This document shows positions 8,612-16,378 of a DNA stretch of 64,000 nt, in pieces (within the stretch, counting starts at the first letter, position 1; each line of letters opens with the position of its first letter). The notes beneath the pieces are model-generated. The model was not told the origin of the DNA, searched no databases, and saw nothing but the letters and a program-made list of their open reading frames with translations. Source of the stretch: Actinoplanes solisilvae (lineage in GTDB: Bacteria; Actinomycetota; Actinomycetes; Mycobacteriales; Micromonosporaceae); NCBI RefSeq assembly GCF_003999975.1, contig NZ_RJAC01000002.1, positions 496,001 to 560,000 of the forward strand, given 5' to 3'. Both the position numbers and the translations under genes were made by a program.

Positions 8612-8633
8612 TAGACTAGATGTCATTAGTCTA
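8612..8633. promoter_or_regulatory. Inverted repeat TAGACTA-N8-TAGTCTA
   Basis: Perfect seven-base arms separated by GATGTCAT. It contains the AGACTAGA word that also overlaps the AbiE -10 box, so it could be a second binding site for the AbiEi repressor. This is inferred from repeat sharing only. Confidence 0.4.
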
Positions 8634-8769
8634 CCCCCTGAGCGTACGGAACTGCCGGAGCGTCTGACAGGCGCCCGAGTCGGTGACTGGGGCGCCTAAG
8701 CACGTTGGTGGAAGACCTTGCCGGGAGTGGAGAGCTGGTCGGCACAGTCGGAGCAGGGCAATCACGGGG

Positions 8770-9231
8770 ATGACCTTGGAGAGGCGGTTCGGAGTGCCCG
8801 ACAGAGCTGGACTGATCTTCGTCATCGCTGGGGTTGCCGTTGCCGCCGTCACCGCGATGATCCTTCGGCGCAGAACCGAGCGGCGGGAAGCCGCCGCTCA
8901 GTTGCGGGCGAAACAACTGTCCGTCGAGGTGATGCGCTCCTCCGAAGAACTGCGGGCCGGCGCCGTCGCACCATCGGCAGGCGACGCCCCTTCCTTGGCT
9001 CGATTGGTCGAACACGACCCGCGGTACCGCGCCGCCGTCCGCGGGCTTCGGGCGGGCGCCTCCTCCGCGCAGGTGACGGCCGCCTTGTCAGAGTTGGAAC
9101 AGGCGCGACAGCAAGTGCTGGTCGCCGTCGTGGCTCGCGACGCAGACCTTCTCCAAAGCGCGGTGCATAGCTTGGACGAGGCGGTCGAGAATTTCGGGAC
9201 GGCATCGTCGGTCATCGTGCGACTGGCGTAG
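8770..9231 (+). CDS. Single-pass membrane hypothetical protein
   Basis: 153 residues from ATG 8770. A membrane helix (about residues 11-29, GLIFVIAGVAVAAVTAMIL) is followed by basic RRRTERREAAAQLRAKQL and a mainly helical, Ala/Glu-rich cytoplasmic region, probably coiled coil (LSELEQARQQVLVAVVARD). No domain is recognised. The open frame extends to 8683, but the N-terminal part reads as non-coding. It lies between two AbiE-type loci; no role is assigned. Confidence 0.6.
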   Translation: MTLERRFGVPDRAGLIFVIAGVAVAAVTAMILRRRTERREAAAQLRAKQLSVEVMRSSEELRAGAVAPSAGDAPSLARLVEHDPRYRAAVRGLRAGASSAQVTAALSELEQARQQVLVAVVARDADLLQSAVHSLDEAVENFGTASSVIVRLA

Positions 9232-9399
9232 CAGACGGCGGGCTCGCGCCAAAATCGGCTGGTCAGCCGGGGTTCGCGTGGCGCCGGTACATCTCTACCG
9301 CGTCGGTGCTGCTCGCTTGCCAGAACGCGTTGAAGACCCCTTCGAACGCGTGACAGCCCGTCAGTGCCGGTCGGCGGGCACAGCCAGACGGAGGACTCG

Positions 9400-10593
9400 G
9401 TGACGCAGGGCTTCATCGATTGGGCGAGTCTCACCGAGGTGGCGAACGGCTACGCCGGTCCCATGCGCGATACCTACCGCTGGTCAGCGGTGTCGAGCAT
9501 CCAAGCCACCTGCGGCATCGTCCACGGCCGACAGTTTCGGGTCCTGCCGAGCCCAGGTAGCAGACGCCTGGCCACGAAGGGACCCCACGACGTTCTGCGG
9601 ACGGCGGTCACCGACCTCGTCGACAGCGCGCAACTGCCGGCCAACACCGTGGACCGGACAGCGGCCGAGGTCAGCTACTGGGCGCAGGACAACACAACCC
9701 GACTCCGCGAGATCGTCGACACCTGCTTGTCGAACCCCGACGAGCTGTACGGGCCGCGGTGCGGGTTTGACCAATGGCTGACCACAGCGCTCGGAGCCAA
9801 CCGAGAGGCAACGACGTTGCGGGTCGGCGGCTTGTTCGACCTCAACCTGCGTACGCCGTTGTCCGCGGTCCTTGAAGTCAGCGACCAAGAGCTGGTACGG
9901 GCCTGGGAACACTCTTCCGAGGCGGCTACGCTCGGCACCGACAGCGACTTGTACGGGCTGGTAAGCCGGGCCCATGTGCTGTCCATCCTGCTTCGCGGCC
10001 GTTACCACGATCTCGTCGCACGCAGCGCGGGCATCCAGGTCATGCACCACCCGGTCCGGAGTCCAATGCTTCCGAAGCTCACGGAGGTGCACGTTCCGCC
10101 GGTCCCGTACGAACTGACCAACAGCGAACGTTTCATGGCCCAACTCCTCTGGGCCAGCGGCTTCGCCGAACGAGACGCCGACCGGCGAATCCGACTCTGG
10201 GCAGACAACGTCCGCCTGGTACGCACCGCAGTCCTGGCGGAAGCGATCGATCTTCCCCATCGAACGAGCGAGACCCGAGCCCTCGACACCGCCGTCGACG
10301 CCGCCCGCAGCGCTGGAGTCCGGACGCACTCCCGACTGGTCGACGACGCCATCGATCTACTTCTTGCGGCCGGCATCGGCGTACTCACCAGCTTCGTGGT
10401 CAACGGGTGGCCCGACATGCTCACGACCCTCGCCTCCTACGTCGGGTCGCGCAAAGAGCAAATCGGTACTCGAGTCGCCAAGCAGGCCCTCGACAGCAAC
10501 CGCCGCCTGAAACACCTGGCCGAGACGCCCGGCCGAGTCACCGGACGATTCGCGCCCACTGGCGAACCCGGAACGGCAGACGGCGACGCATGA
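9400..10593 (+). CDS. Hypothetical protein
   Basis: 397 residues. GTG 9400 is chosen because GGAGGA sits directly upstream; the open frame begins at 9364. The sequence is mostly helical and soluble, with VPYELTNSERFMAQLLWASGFAERDADRRIRLWADNVR and a hydrophobic AIDLLLAAGIGVLTSFVVNGW stretch near the C-terminus. The tail is basic (VAKQALDSNRRLKHL). I do not recognise the family. It is isolated and flanked by toxin-antitoxin loci, so it may belong to the same accessory island. Confidence 0.7.
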   Translation: MTQGFIDWASLTEVANGYAGPMRDTYRWSAVSSIQATCGIVHGRQFRVLPSPGSRRLATKGPHDVLRTAVTDLVDSAQLPANTVDRTAAEVSYWAQDNTTRLREIVDTCLSNPDELYGPRCGFDQWLTTALGANREATTLRVGGLFDLNLRTPLSAVLEVSDQELVRAWEHSSEAATLGTDSDLYGLVSRAHVLSILLRGRYHDLVARSAGIQVMHHPVRSPMLPKLTEVHVPPVPYELTNSERFMAQLLWASGFAERDADRRIRLWADNVRLVRTAVLAEAIDLPHRTSETRALDTAVDAARSAGVRTHSRLVDDAIDLLLAAGIGVLTSFVVNGWPDMLTTLASYVGSRKEQIGTRVAKQALDSNRRLKHLAETPGRVTGRFAPTGEPGTADGDA

Positions 10594-10756
10594 TCGGGGC
10601 TCGCGGCGTGCTCGCTATGGAGGGGACGCGCCCGTGCTGGGGTAGTTGACCGAGGCCCACGATCTGGACAGTTGGGTCACTCAGGGGTCCAGATCCGCGC
10701 CGAAGGATCCCAGACACCAGTCGCTTTTGCATCCACCGGAACGTAGGCTCGGTCAT
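10538..10756 (-). pseudogene. Possible vestige of an AbiEii toxin gene
   Basis: The ATG at 10756 overlaps the stop of the AbiEi-like gene as ATGA, exactly where a coupled toxin gene would begin (MTEPTFRWMQKRLVSG). The 72-residue frame has no nucleotidyltransferase motif and overlaps the 3' end of the plus-strand hypothetical. It is read here as a remnant start left by toxin loss; it may also be chance. Confidence 0.3.
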
Positions 10757-11403
10757 CGGCGTGTTCCCGTGCCGGTGAGTACCTGGGCGAACTCGCCCGG
10801 GTCGGTGTGGCCGTAGACGACCGCGTAGGGCGCGACGATGGCGGTGAACGCCTCATCGCGGAGCAGGCCCAACGCGAGAGCATCTTGTACGACCTGAGCC
10901 ACCGCGGACTCGTCCTCGCCGTCGGAGAGCAGATCATCAATGATCGCCGGCACGGTGCGCGCCGGAAGCCCATCCCAGATCTCCCAGCTGTCCGGGGCGA
11001 GCTGTGACCGGACGCGAAGTTTGATGTCGTTGCGTCGTGGTCGCAGTCGGGTGGTGGCGTAGAAGTCGTGCTCGTACGGAATCAGATCACCTAGCCCGCG
11101 CAGGTGTGCGGCACTGCGGTGGCTGATGACGACGTTCGGGGCGGCAGTGCGTTCATGCCACAACTGGGCGCCGCCCAGTTGAAGCCAGGCCGCGCGTAGC
11201 GGGTCGAGGTCGGGGTTTTGCGGCGCACCCGTGAGCCGATACACCCGCGCGGCCCGATCGGCGATGGCCAGCGTGCCGTCATCGACGAGTCGGTTCAGGT
11301 CTTGACGGGATACCCCGAGCCGGCGGGCTTGCCCTGCGGTGATCATGCCCCACTGCTCGCTGGTCACGGGGCTGATCGCAGCCAGCGCAGTGCGTCTCGA
11401 CAT
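10753..11403 (-). CDS. AbiEi-family antitoxin without intact toxin
   Basis: 216 residues from ATG 11403. The N-terminal helix-turn-helix region (TSEQWGMITAGQARRLGVSRQDLNRLVDDGTLAIADRAARVYRL) is the AbiEi pattern, followed by VVISHRSAAHLRGLGDL and an RTVPAIIDDLL segment. AbiEi proteins usually precede a nucleotidyltransferase toxin on the same strand. Here the 3' side has only a short frame with an ATGA overlap and no toxin domain before the convergent gene at 10593. It could be a solitary repressor, an anti-addiction gene or a decayed module. Confidence 0.8.
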   Translation of the reverse strand: MSRRTALAAISPVTSEQWGMITAGQARRLGVSRQDLNRLVDDGTLAIADRAARVYRLTGAPQNPDLDPLRAAWLQLGGAQLWHERTAAPNVVISHRSAAHLRGLGDLIPYEHDFYATTRLRPRRNDIKLRVRSQLAPDSWEIWDGLPARTVPAIIDDLLSDGEDESAVAQVVQDALALGLLRDEAFTAIVAPYAVVYGHTDPGEFAQVLTGTGTRR

Positions 11404-11771
11404 GGAGCAATCGTAACAATAGTGCGACGAACGCTCCAGCATGCCGTCCGGCCTGACGAATCCGGACTCAGATGAATCGCGTCCTGCCGCGACGCGGGAG
11501 ACGCTGCATGGTCACCGCCGCAGTGGCGAGCGGGAAGCCCTCACCCAGCCGGGAGAGCATTCCCGGCTCCGCATGGTCCCAGCCTGACGAACCCGAAGGC
11601 GAGAAGTGCGAGGTCAGTTTGCGGCCGGAGGAGAAACCTGCCGAAGAGTGCCGTCGACGACCGTGGTTTCGGTCTTGCGGGCGGCCACGCGGTTCCAGCG
11701 GCCGACTCTTGCTTGCAAGTGTTCGGTGTTCGGTATTGACCGAACACCGAACGATTGAGACGATAGCCTGC
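11404..11771. other. Intergenic region between two antitoxin genes
   Basis: The upstream part is GC-rich with no credible small gene; the open plus frame from 11472 lacks protein-like composition. The only clear structure is the large inverted repeat at 11721-11752 and the promoter next to it. Confidence 0.6.
11721..11752. promoter_or_regulatory. Perfect 14-bp inverted repeat, probable operator
   Basis: Arms GTTCGGTGTTCGGT (11721-11734) and ACCGAACACCGAAC (11739-11752) flank ATTG. Each arm is itself a direct repeat of GTTCGGT. A TTGACC -35 box (11736-11741) lies inside the repeat, with a weak GACGAT -10 seventeen bases on and the ATG at 11772 about seven bases after that. A protein bound here would block transcription, which fits autorepression by the wHTH antitoxin. 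Confidence 0.7.
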
Positions 11772-12788
11772 ATGGAGACGGAGGCGCTGGTCGTTGACGC
11801 TCTCGCTCAGCTGGGGCTGGACGCCCATATCCCTGAAGGCGCATCCGATGCTGGTGTCGACCTGATTCTTGACACTGGCGGAGTGCGTTTGGCGCTTCAG
11901 GTGAAGCGGCGTGCCCTTGTGACTGACTCCGTCGCGGAACAGGCACTCCGTACGCTTGCACCACATGCCGAGGCGTTACTGATCGTCGCCGACCGGGTGA
12001 CCGAGACGGCTCGCAAGATTCTGACTACGCGACAGGCCGGCTATTACGATCTGCGCGGTCGGCTTGCGCTGCGAGCCGACGGCGTCGTGATCGATGCCGA
12101 GGTTGCGCCGCTCCGAGAACGCTCTGGGCGGACGAGCCCGTTGAGCGGGAAGGTTGGGCTGGAGATCGCGGCCAATCTCTTGATGCGGCCTCAACGGGAA
12201 ACCGCGGTGCGTGACCTGGCGCGCCAACTTGGCCGCTCGGCCAGTACGGTCTCCGAAGTTCTTTCCGCGCTTCGCCGCGAGGGGATGGTAGACGCCAAAA
12301 ATGCAGTTACGGATTCCCGCTTGTTCTGGCTCGTCGCCGATCGCTGGGCAACCCCGCGTACGTATCTCGCTCAGCTGCCACCACCAGGTGATGCAGCCCT
12401 GAGCCAGGCACTGCGTCTCGGCGTGGTGGATGTCGAGCATGAAACCGGCTGGGCGCTGACGGACTCCGCTGCAGCGGCCGCATACGGTGCACCGGTGGCG
12501 TTCCGATCCGGGCAGGCACTCGACTTCTACGTACCTGATCAGACGGTTCAGCGTCGCGCGGCGACTCTGCTCGGCGCTGCCAGCACGCCGGCGCAAGCTC
12601 GAGCGACCGTCAGAATCGCCCCGGCGCCCGCCGTTGTGCAGAGTCGTGTCCACCTCGATGCGAACCCTATGGAGTGGCCGCTGGCGCACCCGCTGTTCGT
12701 CGCGCTCGACCTGGCCCAGGACGTCGGCCGTGGTCGAGAGATCCTTGACAATTGGACACCGGGCGAAGGGTGGAGTCGTGTCTGGTAA
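11772..12788 (+). CDS. AbiEi-type antitoxin: nuclease-like domain plus wHTH
   Basis: 338 residues from ATG 11772, probably leaderless. Residues 1-70 (ALGLDAHIPEGASDAGVDLILDTGG...LALQVKRR) have the D...QVK pattern of restriction-endonuclease-like folds. A winged helix follows at about 145-185 (ETAVRDLARQLGRSASTVSEVLSALRREG). The C-terminal half resembles the toxin-neutralising region of AbiEi-type antitoxins. Its stop overlaps the start of the nucleotidyltransferase gene by 11 bases, the usual coupled layout. The nuclease-like core may be structural rather than catalytic. Autorepression through the repeat at 11721 is inferred. Confidence 0.8.
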   Translation: METEALVVDALAQLGLDAHIPEGASDAGVDLILDTGGVRLALQVKRRALVTDSVAEQALRTLAPHAEALLIVADRVTETARKILTTRQAGYYDLRGRLALRADGVVIDAEVAPLRERSGRTSPLSGKVGLEIAANLLMRPQRETAVRDLARQLGRSASTVSEVLSALRREGMVDAKNAVTDSRLFWLVADRWATPRTYLAQLPPPGDAALSQALRLGVVDVEHETGWALTDSAAAAAYGAPVAFRSGQALDFYVPDQTVQRRAATLLGAASTPAQARATVRIAPAPAVVQSRVHLDANPMEWPLAHPLFVALDLAQDVGRGREILDNWTPGEGWSRVW

Positions 12789-13531
12789 CCGCGTCACCTT
12801 CATCGGTGACGCGATGGCCACCGTCGTGCAGGGAGTGATCGAGGTCCGAACACTGCTCGGGCAACCACCGGTGGTCGTCGGAGGCGTTGCCGTCTTGTCT
12901 CGGCTGTCGAATCCGTATCGCGCCACAGTTGACCTCGATGTGGTCGATCGACTCCTCGGCGAGGTACCTCACCTCGAGTTGCTGCGCGCTGCTGACGGCG
13001 CCGAGCCGGTCCAGCCCGCGGCTGTCCTGCTTTCCACTCCCTACGGCAGGGTGAAGGTCGATGTCCTCGAGGTACGTCAGGTCGAGCTCGACATGCCGAG
13101 CGACGATCCCGGCGATCGCTTGCACGCGTCGGCTCACGCGTGGGCCAACGACACCGCGACCGACATTTCGCTCGAAGTCATCCGAACCAATGGCGATCAC
13201 TTCGAAGTGACCACGCCCGTAGCCGAGCCGGGTCCGTTGGGCTATGAAGCTTCAGGCAGTCATGAACCGGTCTGTCGGCAAGCAGGGAACGGACCTGCTC
13301 GACATCACCAGACTCACTCTGGACCCGGCTACCAGACCAGTCGCGCTCGACCAGATCAGCCATGTTGATCCGTCGATTGCCGGCGACATCGCGCTTCACG
13401 TAGATCTTTGGTTTGTCCGCCGTCGCGATCAGGCGCTGCGTTGGATCAACTCCGTCGGCGGCGACGACATCGCACCAGACGATGTCGAACTAGTCTCCGA
13501 ACTTCTTCTGGCGGCCTCAGTCCGTCGTTGA
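12778..13531 (+). pseudogene. Frameshifted nucleotidyltransferase toxin (AbiEii-like)
   Basis: Starts at GTG 12778 inside the antitoxin stop. The first frame gives [27 protein letters not shown], the GG-helix plus DLD metal-binding pattern of nucleotidyltransferases, and runs well until about 13240. The continuation (AMKLQAVMNRSVGKQGTDLLDITRLTLD, to the stop at 13529-13531) lies in the next frame. Either two bases are missing or one is extra near 13231-13244, at GGGCTATGAAG. The gene is therefore broken as read; a sequencing error is the main alternative, and ribosomal slippage is less likely. The conserved KLQALMNR-like motif supports the join. Confidence 0.7.
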
Positions 13532-14002
13532 CCCCTTGTCCTTGACCGGCAGTAGCAATAACCATCCACCCGGCTCGGCTCCTCGCTGATGCCGCCGAGA
13601 GCTCCGATCACTACCGCCGGGGCGAGAAGCCACGCGCCGGGGTGCCTCGTGCGTGAGGCGCCCCGGCGACGCTGCCGCAGGAGGCGCACCCCGCGGTACC
13701 GGTGGCACGAACCATCGCGTGACTCCCCCGAACATCAAGTCGACCACCAAAGGTGTTTTCCCAGCTCGGAAGACACCACGAGTGCTCCGGACGTGCTCAG
13801 CGAGCGAATAGCACCCCAGATCAGCGCTAGGCACCCGAAGTCACCGCCGGGCACACCGAGCCGCATGTGCCCGAGATTTGCTCCGCATGTCCTCCGACCA
13901 GCGGCAAAACCGCCGTCGGCGCATCCGATGGCACCGTTTGGCACTCCACGGGCCGCCCGGGCACCCGCGAGTATCGCCTGGTCGGTACCATATGGGCCGC
14001 AG
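13532..14002. other. Gene-free stretch before tRNA-Arg
   Basis: No coding frame with convincing composition on either strand. It contains one strong hairpin (13635-13668) and otherwise unremarkable GC-rich sequence up to the tRNA. Confidence 0.6.
13635..13668. terminator. Strong hairpin, probable terminator
   Basis: CGCCGGGGTGCCTC pairs with GAGGCGCCCCGGCG (one T-G wobble) around a six-base loop. It lies about 100 bases after the toxin pseudogene. There is no T-tract, as is common for actinobacterial terminators. Confidence 0.5.
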
Positions 14003-14078
14003 GCCCTCGTAGCTCAGGGGATAGAGCATCGGTTTCCTAAACCGTGTGTCGTAGGTTCGATTCCTACCGGGGGCACCA
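14003..14078 (+). tRNA. tRNA-Arg (anticodon CCT), CCA encoded
   Basis: A full cloverleaf is visible. The acceptor stem is GCCCTCG (14003-14009) with CGGGGGC (14068-14074). The D-arm contains AGCTCAGGGGATAGAGC, the anticodon loop is TTCCTAA giving CCT, and the T-arm is GTAGGTTCGATTCCTAC. The discriminator is A and the CCA tail is encoded at 14076-14078. It decodes AGG. tRNA-Arg genes are frequent integration sites, but no integrase gene or duplicated 3' end was seen in the window. Confidence 0.95.
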
Positions 14079-14089
14079 ATCAGCACAAA

Positions 14090-14425
14090 TCACCCCTCAG
14101 GTGACCTGACAAGGCGCCGGAGGATGGGTCGACCGATGGCTACGGCCAGGCACGTGGCCGCCAGCAGGGTCAGCAGCGCCAGGGTCGGGTTGATCCAGGG
14201 CGCGACCAGGTCATGGTCGGCGTTGCATCTGTTGTGCAGGGGGAAGAACCGGGACGGCTCGCGCCAGTGGGTGGCGCGGTAGGCCTCGTCGTAGGTGGCG
14301 CCGACCGCGTGGCAGGACTCCTTCGGGTCTGTGGATGAGCCTGAGAAGATTCCGATGAACCACGTCGCCGCGGCGCCGAGGGTGCAGAGTGCGGCCGCGG
14401 CGATGAGCCGGCCAGAGGTTCGCAT
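14090..14425 (-). CDS. Two-helix membrane hypothetical protein
   Basis: 111 residues. An N-terminal helix (about 8-26, IAAAALCTLGAAATWFIGIF) and a C-terminal helix (about 78-97, PTLALLTLLAATCLAVAIG) flank an extracytoplasmic loop with two cysteines (SCHAV and NRCNAD) that could form a disulfide. It is one base downstream of the MBL-fold gene stop on the same strand, so co-expression is likely. No family is recognised. Confidence 0.7.
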   Translation of the reverse strand: MRTSGRLIAAAALCTLGAAATWFIGIFSGSSTDPKESCHAVGATYDEAYRATHWREPSRFFPLHNRCNADHDLVAPWINPTLALLTLLAATCLAVAIGRPILRRLVRSPEG

Positions 14426-14426
14426 G

Positions 14427-15386
14427 TCAGCCGAACGTGTACGGGGTCAGGTAGTCCGGCACGAGGATGCGGCTTCGGGGAGCGAACGCCCGTGCCGCGG
14501 TGACGAACTTGTCCAGCCGGAGACGGTCGCCGGGGGTCACCGCGGGTGGGTTGGTCAGGGTCGTCTCGAAGTTGTCCCAGTGGACGGGGACGATGGTGGC
14601 GGGTCGGTTCAGGGCGGTCAGCAGGCGGGGGACGTAGTCGTGGGTTGCGTCGGTGTTGGGGACCGCGAGCATGGCCACGTCAGGGTTCAGGCCGGTCAGG
14701 TTGCGTTCGACGAAATCGCTGGCGCCCATGAAGAAGACTGACGGGCCACCGGCGACGGTCAGTTGGTAGGCGAGGGTGTCGCCCTCGGGCAGGTCGGCGA
14801 TTGTTGCGGGCGGTGCGGGCTGCGCCAGCCGTACGCCGGGGAAGGCCATCGAATAGTTCGGGTTGCGGCTGTGCAGGGCGGCGACCGCCTCGACGGTGTA
14901 GGCGCCGAAGTCGAGCACCTCGCCGCCTTTCAGCGGGGACAGCTGCGATGTCGGCAGGCCGAAGGCGAGCCCGAGGTGATAGGCCGTCAGGGTGCCGAAC
15001 ACGCGGGCTTCTGACCGCAGAGCGATGTGGGGTACGTCGTTGTAGTGGTCCCAGTGGGTGTGGGTCACGAGGATCGTCTGCGGGCTTCCGGCGTGCTTGC
15101 TCACTGTGTCCCCGTCGACCGAGAGCTTGGTGGCCGGGTTGAGTTTCCCGTCGAAAAGTCCTGTGTAGAAGCGACTCAGGAAGGGGTCGATAAGAACGGT
15201 GGACCCGCCGATGTCCATACGCCAGCCGGACGTGCCCAGCCAGCGGAACGAGGCCGCAGCACCGCGGCCGGCAGACGCGGGAGACGAGCGGGAAACGGCG
15301 GAGGCGGGCACAGCGCCGGCAGCGACGAGAGCGGCCCCGGCCGCCGTACCAAGGAATCCGCGCCGGCCAACAGAGGTTTGCGTCAT
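14427..15386 (-). CDS. Tat-exported MBL-fold metallohydrolase
   Basis: 319 residues from ATG 15386. The N-terminus VGRRGFLGTAAGAALVAAGAVPASA is a twin-arginine signal peptide, so it is exported folded, presumably with metals bound. The metallo-beta-lactamase signature THTHWDH (HxHxDH) is near residue 107, preceded by LIDPF; later FMGASDF and PVHWDNF supply further metal ligands. It resembles UlaG/lactonase-type MBL proteins rather than true beta-lactamases. An upstream in-frame start at 15434 would bury the signal peptide and is rejected. Substrate unknown. Confidence 0.87.
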   Translation of the reverse strand: MTQTSVGRRGFLGTAAGAALVAAGAVPASAVSRSSPASAGRGAAASFRWLGTSGWRMDIGGSTVLIDPFLSRFYTGLFDGKLNPATKLSVDGDTVSKHAGSPQTILVTHTHWDHYNDVPHIALRSEARVFGTLTAYHLGLAFGLPTSQLSPLKGGEVLDFGAYTVEAVAALHSRNPNYSMAFPGVRLAQPAPPATIADLPEGDTLAYQLTVAGGPSVFFMGASDFVERNLTGLNPDVAMLAVPNTDATHDYVPRLLTALNRPATIVPVHWDNFETTLTNPPAVTPGDRLRLDKFVTAARAFAPRSRILVPDYLTPYTFG

Positions 15387-15507
15387 GCCGGGCAGCCAAT
15401 CAACGCCCACCAGCCCCGGTCCAAGACCATCCACTCGTATCAGCCATATCCCGACGCATATCAGCCCAGACCAAGATCATCGAGCTGCCGGAAACCGGAG
15501 ATGTGGA

Positions 15508-16350
15508 TCACATCCGGCGGAGCTCCTCGACCGCCGAGCGCGCCGCCTCCCCGATCGCCAAGTCGACGTCGATGCGCCGGGCCTGCAGCCGCCGCGTACG
15601 GGCGAAAACGGCAACCGCATACCGCCCCCCATCCGGATACTCGACCATCCCCGCGTCAATGTGCAGTCCGGGCAACGTCCCCGTCTTGGTCGTCACCCGC
15701 ACGTCGGCCGGAAACCCTGACGGCAGCCGAGTCCAGAAGATCTGCCGCGCCATCAATTCGCGCACCATCGCGCACGCCGCCGCCGGCCCCGCCTCGTCCC
15801 GCCAGATCAGGCTCAGCAGCCGGGTTATCTCCCGCGGCGTGCTGGAAGTCGTCTGCGCCGGATCAAAGACCCGCAGCGCACGAACGCGCTCCTCCGACAG
15901 CCCTGCGAACGCGGTCGCGAATGAGGCGGCATCGTGCGCTCCCACGTCCTCGAACATCGATTCCAGCACCTGTCGAGGCCCATCGACCACCCGCGTACGG
16001 GATAACCCGAGCTCGGCCGCGAGCATGGGCACCACGTCCGGCCCGACCCGCCGCAGCAGCAGGTCAGCGGCTGTGTTGTCGGTGACCGACATGGCGAAGT
16101 ACGCGAGATCGCGCAGCGACACCTCGACGTCGTCGGCGCATCCGGCCGTCCCCCAGCCACCGAGCCGGTCCGGGGCGCGCACTACCTCTCGATCGCGCGG
16201 ATCGAGCTGCCCAGCGACGACCTGCCGGGCGAATTCCAGCACCACCAGGATCTTGAACAGCGACGCGATGACGACCTGATCGTCCGAGCCGACGCCGACG
16301 GAGCGCCCGGTGTCGATGTCAACCGCGTGCAGCCGAGCGTCGATGATCAC
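15508..16350 (-). CDS. Class A beta-lactamase-like serine hydrolase
   Basis: 280 residues. Active-site motifs are present in order: SLFK (SxxK) near residue 30, VTDN (the SDN position, with T replacing S) near 90, and TKTG (KTG) near 225. The family opens peptide or lactam bonds through the SxxK serine. No signal peptide is visible, so the enzyme looks cytoplasmic, unlike secreted resistance enzymes; many actinobacteria carry such internal homologues of unknown substrate. It is divergent from the LysR gene with only 28 bases between the starts, which resembles an ampR-ampC layout. Confidence 0.85.
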   Translation of the reverse strand: MIIDARLHAVDIDTGRSVGVGSDDQVVIASLFKILVVLEFARQVVAGQLDPRDREVVRAPDRLGGWGTAGCADDVEVSLRDLAYFAMSVTDNTAADLLLRRVGPDVVPMLAAELGLSRTRVVDGPRQVLESMFEDVGAHDAASFATAFAGLSEERVRALRVFDPAQTTSSTPREITRLLSLIWRDEAGPAAACAMVRELMARQIFWTRLPSGFPADVRVTTKTGTLPGLHIDAGMVEYPDGGRYAVAVFARTRRLQARRIDVDLAIGEAARSAVEELRRM

Positions 16351-16378
16351 GTCGCCACGGTACGCGTACGGTCGGGTG

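Noticed and set aside
14003..14078. tRNA-Arg as an integration site for the neighbouring island
   Set aside because: No integrase gene and no duplicated tRNA 3' end found in the window; kept only as context.
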